Source of the DNA: an uncultured Syntrophobacteraceae bacterium
GTDB taxonomy: Bacteria; Desulfobacterota; Syntrophobacteria; Syntrophobacterales; Syntrophobacteraceae
Length of the DNA stretch: 6,506 nt
Direction: 5' to 3'
Assembly: GCA_937889795.1 (NCBI GenBank)
Contig: CALBZH010000645.1
Span: 1 to 6,506, forward strand
Shown here in pieces: positions 1 to 4,386 of the stretch (within the stretch, counting starts at the first letter, position 1; the number at the start of each line of letters is the position of its first letter). Under the pieces are notes generated by a model. That model had not been told where the DNA came from and did no database searches. It saw only the letters and a program-made list of their open reading frames with translations. The translations under genes and the position numbers were made by a program.

Positions 1-47
1 GACCACCGAGATCTACACTCTTTCCCTACACGACGCTCTTCCGATCT
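1..47. other. Illumina sequencing adapter (assembly contamination)
   Basis: These 47 bases match, as I recall it, the 3' part of the Illumina TruSeq universal/P5 adapter, ending in the familiar GCTCTTCCGATCT. The first 11 bases of the 58-base oligonucleotide are absent. This is untrimmed read sequence at a contig end, not biology. Genomic sequence can only begin at base 48, and linkage to anything further left is unknown. Confidence 0.97.
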
Positions 48-191
48 GCAGGTGTGGACTTTGGCAATCATGCGTCTACTGTCTCGAGGTCTGAAGCATC
101 GGCTGCTTTCCCGGTAATTTGCCGCTGAGGTTTGCTCCCTTTCATAGGACCCTTAACGGCCAAACGTCCTGGCATTATGAGTCCTTTTTCC

Positions 192-221
192 TTGTGTCAG
201 CTCCGCCCTTTTTGATATTAG
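192..221 (+). promoter_or_regulatory. Candidate promoter of tRNA-Leu
   Basis: TTGTGT (192-197) and TATTAG (216-221) are separated by 18 bases and match the sigma-70 consensus at 3 of 6 and 4 of 6 positions. Transcription would start near 228, giving a 5' leader of about 14 bases before the tRNA. The placement is sensible but the match is weak, and nothing else in 48-241 looks like a gene or a better promoter. Confidence 0.25.
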
Positions 222-241
222 CTCGATCAGATTCCCCCTAA

Positions 242-329
242 GCCTGGGTGGTGGAACTGGTAGACACAAAGGACTTAAAATCCTTTGGGGCTTGTCCCCG
301 TGCGGGTTCGATTCCCGCCCCAGGCACCA
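242..329 (+). tRNA. tRNA-Leu, anticodon UAA, with encoded CCA
   Basis: A full class II tRNA cloverleaf can be drawn. The acceptor stem pairs GCCTGGG (242-248) with CCCAGGC (319-325), with discriminator A326 and an encoded CCA at 327-329. The anticodon stem is 269-273 with 281-285, and its seven-base loop CTTAAAA carries anticodon TAA at 276-278, reading UUA. The long variable arm expected for leucine tRNA pairs GGGG (287-290) with CCCC (296-299). The T arm pairs GCGGG (302-306) with CCCGC (314-318) around TTCGATT. All helices are intact, so the gene should be functional. No T-rich terminator follows closely. The accessory-looking cassette begins about 240 bases downstream, and tRNA genes are common insertion sites for such DNA. 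I found no clear repeat of the tRNA 3' end to mark a far boundary. Confidence 0.97.
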
Positions 330-384
330 ATTTGCAGACGTACGGGGTGTTGCTGAGGGGTTCAAATCGGGCACTTTGTCCCCA

Positions 385-437
385 CTCTTTTCATGCCTCG
401 CCTCGTTGTCAACACTCCGGAGAGGCATGGAGAAGAG
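385..437. repeat. Long inverted repeat (hairpin) between tRNA-Leu and the ATPase gene
   Basis: CATGCCTC (392-399) is perfectly complementary to GAGGCATG (422-429). The stem extends outward through 385-391 with 430-437, allowing two G-U pairs and a bulged A at 434, for about 15 pairs. A C-C/G-G pair set (401-402 with 419-420) lies just inside a G/A mismatch. There is no T run after either arm, so it is not a standard intrinsic terminator. It could be a tRNA processing or stability hairpin, part of a small RNA, or an operator for the downstream pair. Its role is unknown. Confidence 0.5.
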
Positions 438-542
438 CGCCCTCCCCACGAATACACCATGAGGTCAAGGATGGATAGCACGTCCCCTAGGCCTTTCATG
501 TTCGAGCTTCTGCAAAGATGATCGTTGCACAACCTTTCATGG

Positions 543-560
543 TCTCCTTCAATAAGGAGG
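543..560 (+). promoter_or_regulatory. Hairpin sequestering the ATPase gene Shine-Dalgarno
   Basis: CTCCTT (544-549) and AAGGAG (554-559) form a perfect 6-bp stem closed by the four-base loop CAAT, with a possible extra U-G pair (543/560). The right arm is the Shine-Dalgarno sequence of the gene starting at ATG 568, 7 bases downstream of AGGAGG. In the mRNA this would mask the ribosome binding site. The geometry is directly visible; regulation of translation is inference. Confidence 0.5.
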
Positions 561-567
561 GGCGTTG

Positions 568-1758
568 ATGACCCGACTATGCAATGATGAATGCAGCCCT
601 CTTGTGCGTACGCTGACGTTACACAACGTCCTATCCTACGGACCCGATACGCCGCCTATTGCCCTGCGGAAGCTCAATGTCCTTATCGGTCCCAACGGCT
701 CAGGCAAATCCAATCTCATTGAGATCTTGACGCTGCTCAGGGCTGCCCCCGGGGACTTGCGCGATGTCATTCGCAAAGGGGGACAGGTCAGGGAGTGGAT
801 CTGGAAAGGGAATCCCAAGGGGGAGGCCTCAGTGGATGCAGTGGTCAGCAATCCCCATGGAAGACAGTCGCTTCGACATGTCTTGTCTTTCCGCGACGAA
901 AAGCTAGCGCTCTGTCTGTACGATGAGCGGATAGAAAATGAACTCCCTGATCATGGTGAAACCGACCCCTATTTTTATTACCGCTATCAGCGGGGGCAGC
1001 CCATTCTCAACATTGGAGGAGAAAGACGAAGTCTGAGGCGGGAGACAGTCGAGCAGGATCAATCGATCCTCGCGCAACGAAGAGATCCGGAGACGTACCC
1101 CGAAGTATCCTATCTATCGAGTGCATACGAGAAAGTCAGAGTGTATCGTGAATGGACCTTTGGTCGTAACGCGGTTTTTCGGGAGCCTCAGAAAGCAGAC
1201 ATGCGTAACGACCGACTGGAGGAGGATTTTTCAAACCTAGGCCTTTTCCTGAATCGGCTGCGTCGAACGCCAAAAGCAAAACAGGCGATTCTCGAAGGGC
1301 TTGAAGATCTCTACGAGGGGCTCAGCGACTTTGACGTAAGCATTGAAGGGGGCACTGTGCAGGTCTTCTTCACCGAAGGCGACTTTACGATCCCTGCAAC
1401 CCGGCTGTCAGATGGCACGCTCCGTTACCTCTGCTTGCTCGCAATTCTCTGTGATCCTGAGCCACCGCCGCTCATCTGCATTGAAGAGCCGGAGCTCGGT
1501 CTGCATCCGGATATTCTGCCCAAGGTAGCGGACCTGCTCATCAGTGCTGCTGAGCGGGCACAGCTCATCGTCACGACCCATTCCGATATCCTTGTCGATG
1601 CGATGACGGAAACGCCGGAAGCGGTTCTGATCTGCGAAAAGCATGACGGGAAAAGCCAGATGACGCGCCTGGATGCACAGCGGCTAAGTGACTGGCTGGA
1701 GAAATATCGACTGGGCGAGCTCTGGACCCGAGGTGAGTTGGGAGGGACGCGCTGGTGA
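568..1758 (+). CDS. AAA15/OLD-like ABC-type ATPase (COG4637-like), partner of a TOPRIM-like protein
   Basis: The product is a 396-residue soluble ATPase of the RecF/OLD/SMC-like ABC class. It shows the Walker A loop GPNGSGKS (41-48) after an N-terminal beta segment with LSYG (22-25), a signature-like LSDGT (280-284), Walker B LICIEEPE (302-309) with candidate catalytic E307, a D-loop-like LGLHPD just after, and the H-loop TTHSD (336-340). The 230-residue insertion between Walker A and the signature is expected for this family. There is no TOPRIM domain in this chain; a TOPRIM-like protein follows with a GTGA overlap (1755-1758), so the two are translationally coupled and probably form a complex. 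ATG 568 was chosen over the adjacent TTG 565 because AGGAGG lies 7 bases upstream. Related ATPase/TOPRIM sets (OLD, Gabija, PARIS) are anti-phage systems in which the ATPase senses infection or DNA structure and controls a TOPRIM effector. Anti-phage function here is inferred from family and context. No signal peptide or membrane segment is seen. Confidence 0.9.
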   Translation: MTRLCNDECSPLVRTLTLHNVLSYGPDTPPIALRKLNVLIGPNGSGKSNLIEILTLLRAAPGDLRDVIRKGGQVREWIWKGNPKGEASVDAVVSNPHGRQSLRHVLSFRDEKLALCLYDERIENELPDHGETDPYFYYRYQRGQPILNIGGERRSLRRETVEQDQSILAQRRDPETYPEVSYLSSAYEKVRVYREWTFGRNAVFREPQKADMRNDRLEEDFSNLGLFLNRLRRTPKAKQAILEGLEDLYEGLSDFDVSIEGGTVQVFFTEGDFTIPATRLSDGTLRYLCLLAILCDPEPPPLICIEEPELGLHPDILPKVADLLISAAERAQLIVTTHSDILVDAMTETPEAVLICEKHDGKSQMTRLDAQRLSDWLEKYRLGELWTRGELGGTRW

Positions 1759-2381
1759 AGGTGAAGATCTACGTTGAGGGTGGCGGCGACAGCAAGGAAC
1801 TGCACTCCCGGTGCCGCAGAGGGTTTCGAAAGCTCATCGAGAGGGCGGGGTTCGTGAGGCGGATGCCGGCCGTCGTGGCCTGCGGAGGCCGGGGCAATGC
1901 GTTTGACCTGTTTAGGACGGCTGCCACAAGCGGCGACCCTGCCCTATATCCCATGCTCTTGCTGGATAGCGAAGATCCGCTCACGGAGTCGGCTGACGAA
2001 CGGACCTCGGCTGTGGCCTGGTATCATTTGGGGTCTCGCGATGGCTGGATGCGGACCGATGACATGGAGGATGATCAGGCCCAGTTGATGGTAACTTGCA
2101 TGGAAACGTGGATCATGGCGGATCGGACGGCTCTCCGTACCACGTTTGGGGCAGCGCTTCGGATGAACGCGCTCCTGCCGGAAATGAATCTGGAAACAAG
2201 ACCCAGGCGAGAGGTGCAGCAGGCGCTAGAGACCGCCACAAAGGATTGCGGCCGCGACAAAGCGTATCGTAAGGGCCGCAAATCCTTTCAGGTGTTGGAG
2301 CAATTGGATCCGATAACCCTCAGGCGGCACCTGCCGTACTTTCAGAGGTTTGTTGACGCCCTCAACCGCCATCTGTCGTGA
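1755..2381 (+). CDS. DUF4276 family TOPRIM-like protein (putative effector of the ATPase pair)
   Basis: This 208-residue protein matches DUF4276 along its whole length by pattern. It has an N-terminal strand with YVEGGGDS (6-13), a GGRGNAFDLF stretch (44-53), LLLDSED (68-74), LMVTCMETWIMADR (111-124), and a C-terminal AYRKGRKSFQVLEQLDP segment (170-186). Glu8 and the acidic D71/E73/D74 cluster are where TOPRIM nucleases and topoisomerases carry the metal-binding Glu and DxD motif, so a metal-dependent nuclease-like role is plausible but unproven. The GTG start lies inside the stop codon of the ATPase gene (GTGA overlap), which implies coupled translation and roughly matched amounts. Upstream GAGTTGGGAGGG supplies a ribosome binding site. 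In other genomes DUF4276 genes commonly follow this type of ATPase. All family-conserved motifs are present, so the gene looks intact. Alternative non-nuclease roles cannot be excluded. Confidence 0.88.
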   Translation: MKVKIYVEGGGDSKELHSRCRRGFRKLIERAGFVRRMPAVVACGGRGNAFDLFRTAATSGDPALYPMLLLDSEDPLTESADERTSAVAWYHLGSRDGWMRTDDMEDDQAQLMVTCMETWIMADRTALRTTFGAALRMNALLPEMNLETRPRREVQQALETATKDCGRDKAYRKGRKSFQVLEQLDPITLRRHLPYFQRFVDALNRHLS

Positions 2382-2731
2382 GTCTACCAATGAAGCATGT
2401 TGGCCTGGAGGCGGCGGAGAGGGCGTTGAGCGACATGGTTCCCGGTGGCAAAGGAGGTCTCGCTTTCGGAAGCTTGCGAGATCAGCAGGAACCGATACGT
2501 GCTCCTGCCTCCCACCTGGGATCGGTCGCCCACGCTGCCTTATCCGATCGGTCGGCTCCAAGGAAGTGAGCTTCAATTCGGAATTCAGCGTCCAGGACAC
2601 CTGTCGGGACCAACCGCCGGACGCATCGGCGACGCTGCCTCACAGGATGGTGGCGGGAGGATTCGAGCCCCTTGACGAGGAACCTCGGCCTCTCGTCCAC
2701 ATGGCCTGGCTCAGTACTCCGCCTACGCGAC
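2382..2731. other. Intergenic stretch between the ATPase/TOPRIM pair and aroF; no convincing gene
   Basis: About 350 bases separate two convergent genes. A 63-codon frame (2378-2569, +) begins with a GTG overlapping the stop of the DUF4276 gene, but its product has no recognisable motif. An AAAGGAGGTC sequence near 2449-2458 looks like a Shine-Dalgarno but has no start codon at proper spacing. GCTTTCGGAAGC (about 2462-2473) makes a TCGG tetraloop hairpin, and GACGAG (2674-2679) pairs with CTCGTC (2692-2697). Neither is followed by a T run. GATCGGTCG occurs twice (2520-2528, 2546-2554). The stretch may be a junction between accessory and resident DNA, but no attachment site was found. Confidence 0.4.
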
Positions 2732-3832
2732 TTAACCCACCTGGTAGCGTTCCATCCGAGGCATGGCCTCTCCGTTGGAAGAGCCGGACAAACCGCTCAG
2801 ATGGTCATGAGCCGAGAGGAGCAGTCGTTCCGTCGACTCCCACGAAATACATGCGTCGGTGATCGAAACACCGTATTTCATGGTCGACAGCTGGCAAGTG
2901 TTCTTCTGGCTTCCCTCATGGAGATTGCTCTCGAGCATGAGCCCGACGATCCCGGGGTTTCCGTCCATCCGCTGGTTGATCGCATCCTGCCAGACGACCG
3001 ACTGGAACCGGTGGTTCTTGCGGGAGTTGTCGTGGGAGCAATCGATCATGATGCTTTCGGGCAGGTTTTTCTTTCTCAAGAGCTCCAGGGCTTCCATCAC
3101 ACTGACCGAGTCGTAATTCGGGCGGGTGCCCCCTCGAAGCACAAGATGCGTGTGCGGATTGCCGGTGGTCTGGACGATGCATGTCTGGCCGTGAGAATCG
3201 ATTCCAAGGAAACTCTGGGGAGCAGATGAGGCGATGATCGCATTGATGGCCGTATCGAGACCTCCGTCAGTGCAGTTCTTGAACCCCACGGGCATGGAAA
3301 GCCCGCTGGCCATTTCGCGGTGCGTTTGGGATTCGGTGGTACGAGCTCCGATCGCGCTCCAGCTGACCAGGTCCGCGATGTACTGTGGGGTGATCGGGTC
3401 GAGCATTTCGGTGGCGGTAGCCACGCCCATCCCGGTGATTTTCAGAAGGAGGCTTCTCGCCTTTCGGAGCCCGGAAACGATGTCGTTGGAACCGTCAAGC
3501 CAGGGGTCATTGATCAGCCCCTTCCAACCCACCGTGGTTCGTGGCTTCTCAAAATAGACCCGCATGACCAGATGAAGCGTATCGCCGACTCTTTCGCCCA
3601 AGTCCCTGACCCGCTGAGCGTACTCCAAAGCTGCCATTTCATCGTGGATGGAGCATGGCCCAATAATGGCGAGCATTCTGTGGTCCCTCTTCTCCAGGAT
3701 GCTGGAGATGATTTCACGGCTCTGGACCACCGTTTCATGGGCCTTCTCCGTCATGCGAAATTCCTGTTTCAGGGTCACCGGTGATATGAGCGGCGTGAAT
3801 TCCCTGATGCGAATGTCTTCGATACGCTGCAT
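2732..3832 (-). CDS. aroF: 3-deoxy-7-phosphoheptulonate (DAHP) synthase, class Ia, AroF-like
   Basis: This cytoplasmic enzyme condenses phosphoenolpyruvate and erythrose 4-phosphate to DAHP, the first step of the shikimate pathway. The 366-residue product spans the family (E. coli paralogues are about 350-356). Landmarks are GPCSIHD (58-64, metal-ligand Cys60), RVYFEKPRTTVGWKGL (91-106), GARTTESQ (162-169), Lys185, LRGG (232-235), His267 in DCSH, Glu301 and Asp326 in SITDAC. All four metal ligands are in place. Stretches such as SWSAIGARTTESQTHREM and KYGVSITDACISWE resemble tyrosine-sensitive AroF more than AroG. P149 and S179 correspond to E. coli AroG P150 and S180 of the feedback site, so allosteric control is probably kept. 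One oddity is Cys187, where KNGTDG is usual. ATG 3832 was chosen because GAAGGAGA lies 7 bases upstream; a TTG at 3856 would place that site inside the gene. Expression appears controlled by the Phe/Tyr attenuator upstream. Confidence 0.96.
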   Translation of the reverse strand: MQRIEDIRIREFTPLISPVTLKQEFRMTEKAHETVVQSREIISSILEKRDHRMLAIIGPCSIHDEMAALEYAQRVRDLGERVGDTLHLVMRVYFEKPRTTVGWKGLINDPWLDGSNDIVSGLRKARSLLLKITGMGVATATEMLDPITPQYIADLVSWSAIGARTTESQTHREMASGLSMPVGFKNCTDGGLDTAINAIIASSAPQSFLGIDSHGQTCIVQTTGNPHTHLVLRGGTRPNYDSVSVMEALELLRKKNLPESIMIDCSHDNSRKNHRFQSVVWQDAINQRMDGNPGIVGLMLESNLHEGSQKNTCQLSTMKYGVSITDACISWESTERLLLSAHDHLSGLSGSSNGEAMPRMERYQVG

Positions 3833-3838
3833 GATCCG

Positions 3839-3847
3839 TCTCCTTCC
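3839..3847 (-). promoter_or_regulatory. aroF ribosome binding site
   Basis: On the - strand GGAAGGAGA ends 6-7 bases before ATG 3832, a strong Shine-Dalgarno match that fixes the aroF start. It lies only about 8 bases after the terminator U tract, so a terminated leader RNA would end before this site. Confidence 0.85.
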
Positions 3848-3854
3848 TCTGCTC

Positions 3855-3890
3855 AAAAAAAAGGGGCTGATGTCTTTGACCCACAGCCCC
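3855..3890 (-). terminator. Intrinsic terminator of the aroF attenuator
   Basis: Read on the - strand, GGGGCUG (3890-3884) pairs perfectly with CAGCCCC (3869-3863). A short inner GUC/GAC helix is possible, and eight uninterrupted U residues follow (3862-3855). This is a textbook rho-independent terminator. It sits between the leader ORF and the aroF ribosome binding site, inside the transcript of aroF rather than after a gene, which is the mark of an attenuator. Its 5' arm can instead pair with 3912-3900. Confidence 0.92.
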
Positions 3891-3899
3891 CGGAAACAA

Positions 3900-3932
3900 A
3901 AGAGCCGCAGGTTGCGTCTACCCGCGGCTCTT
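3900..3932 (-). promoter_or_regulatory. Attenuator switch hairpin (anti-antiterminator) in the aroF leader
   Basis: In the - strand RNA, AAGAGCCGC (3932-3924) pairs with GCGGCUCUU (3908-3900). After one mismatch the stem continues as GGU/ACC, closing on a seven-base loop. Each arm has a second partner. The segment 3924-3914 can pair over 11 contiguous positions (two G-U) with 3983-3973 inside the leader ORF. The segment 3912-3900 can pair over 13 contiguous positions (six G-U) with 3891-3879, the 5' arm of the terminator. The hairpin therefore looks like the switch element linking ribosome position to termination. The UUUUGUUU after it might also let it act as a weak terminator itself. Pairings are seen; the role is inferred. 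Confidence 0.75.
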
Positions 3933-3959
3933 GATGCTCAAACAGTGCTCAACGACGCA

Positions 3960-4037
3960 TCATGGCAGCCTCCAGGCAGACGCTTTGGAATAATAAAAAT
4001 AAAAGCAATAATAAAAGCTTCTGCCCATTCGGCTCAT
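3960..4037 (-). CDS. Phe/Tyr-rich leader peptide of aroF (attenuation)
   Basis: A 25-codon ORF runs toward aroF and ends 127 bases before its start. Residues 8-16 read FYYCFYFYY: five Tyr and three Phe in nine codons, all TAT or TTT, in an otherwise GC-rich region. The product ends S-K-A-S-A-W-R-L-P. ATG 4037 is preferred because GGAG (4047-4044) lies 6 bases upstream; an in-frame ATG at 4049 would add four residues, and another at 4028 has no ribosome site. Position, size and codon content match leader peptides such as that of pheA, whose translation rate reports charged tRNA supply. Tyr and Phe are end products of the pathway that the downstream DAHP synthase opens. The peptide itself probably has no function. 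The last codons (3983-3973) encode one arm of an antiterminator-type pairing, and a ribosome at the stop codon (3962-3960) would cover most of it. Confidence 0.88.
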   Translation of the reverse strand: MSRMGRSFYYCFYFYYSKASAWRLP

Positions 4038-4064
4038 GAACAACTCCATCGTTAAACCATTCCC

Positions 4065-4094
4065 TTGACACTCAGACAACATCTTCACGATACC
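4065..4094 (+). promoter_or_regulatory. Candidate divergent sigma-70 promoter toward the chemoreceptor gene
   Basis: On the + strand TTGACA (4065-4070) is followed after 18 bases by GATACC (4089-4094), matching 3 of 6 -10 positions. It would overlap the candidate aroF promoter on the other strand. The distance to the chemoreceptor start is nearly 300 bases, so the link is tentative. Confidence 0.2.
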
Positions 4095-4121
4095 CGTAAC
4101 CGACGGGCACACGGCTGTCAA
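4093..4121 (-). promoter_or_regulatory. Candidate promoter for the aroF leader transcript
   Basis: On the - strand a perfect TTGACA (4121-4116) is followed after 17 bases by TACGGG (4098-4093), a poor -10 match. Transcription would begin near 4086, about 50 bases before the leader ORF start, a fitting distance. Confidence rests on the -35 box and the position. Confidence 0.4.
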
Positions 4122-4251
4122 GAACAAATTGAGTCCCGCTGGCTTCCGTTTGCAGAAAACCAGAGGACCCTCACGGGTGCCGCTGGAGAGTCCCGTCTCC
4201 TGCCCATTGCTTTGAATGACGGCTTGAAGGGTGGATGTCGCCCGGCTGATT

Positions 4252-4278
4252 CAAGGCATAAGGCGTTCCTGCCGAAAG
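4252..4278 (+). promoter_or_regulatory. Candidate FliA (sigma-28) promoter of the chemoreceptor gene
   Basis: GCCGAAAG (4271-4278) matches 6 of 8 positions of the flagellar sigma-28 -10 element GCCGATAA. At the usual 11-base spacing, CAAGGCAT (4252-4259) matches 4 of 8 of the -35 element. The start point would be near 4286, leaving a leader of about 100 bases. Chemoreceptor genes are often FliA-dependent, so the candidate is sensible, but the -35 match is weak. The rest of 4122-4386 holds only small hairpins (for example GGAGA/TCTCC at 4185-4200 and GTGTG/CACAC at 4282-4297). Confidence 0.25.
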
Positions 4279-4386
4279 AGGGTGTGTTGTCGCACACAGC
4301 TCTGGTCCTCCTCGTGTTCAGAAAGATGGTTAAGGCTGTTTCTTGCTGCTCCTCACGTTCTTCAGCTCGGAGGGAATGAATTCGCG

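Noticed and set aside
153..478. Open frames crossing the tRNA-Leu gene on both strands
   Set aside because: They run through the tRNA sequence, lack ribosome binding sites and encode no recognisable protein.
2640..2735. tRNA-like T arm (GGATTCGAGCCCC on +, GGGGCTCGAATCC on -) near the far side of the cassette, possibly a remnant of a tRNA or attachment site
   Set aside because: No acceptor, D or anticodon stems can be drawn on either strand, the T stem itself has mismatches, and similarity to the 3' end of the tRNA-Leu at 242-329 is limited to about a dozen scattered bases.
3898..3932. Reading 3900-3932 only as an ordinary terminator of a gene on either strand
   Set aside because: No gene ends at this point on either strand. 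The - strand U tract is interrupted (UUUUGUUU), and both arms have strong alternative partners that fit an attenuator better.
4331..4352. Sigma-54-like GG...GC element in front of the chemoreceptor gene
   Set aside because: The spacing between GG and GC is 9 rather than 10 bases and the flanking bases do not match the consensus.
4122..4386. Possible riboswitch (for example c-di-GMP) in the chemoreceptor leader
   Set aside because: No GEMM-type conserved core or tetraloop/receptor arrangement could be recognised; only small simple hairpins are present.
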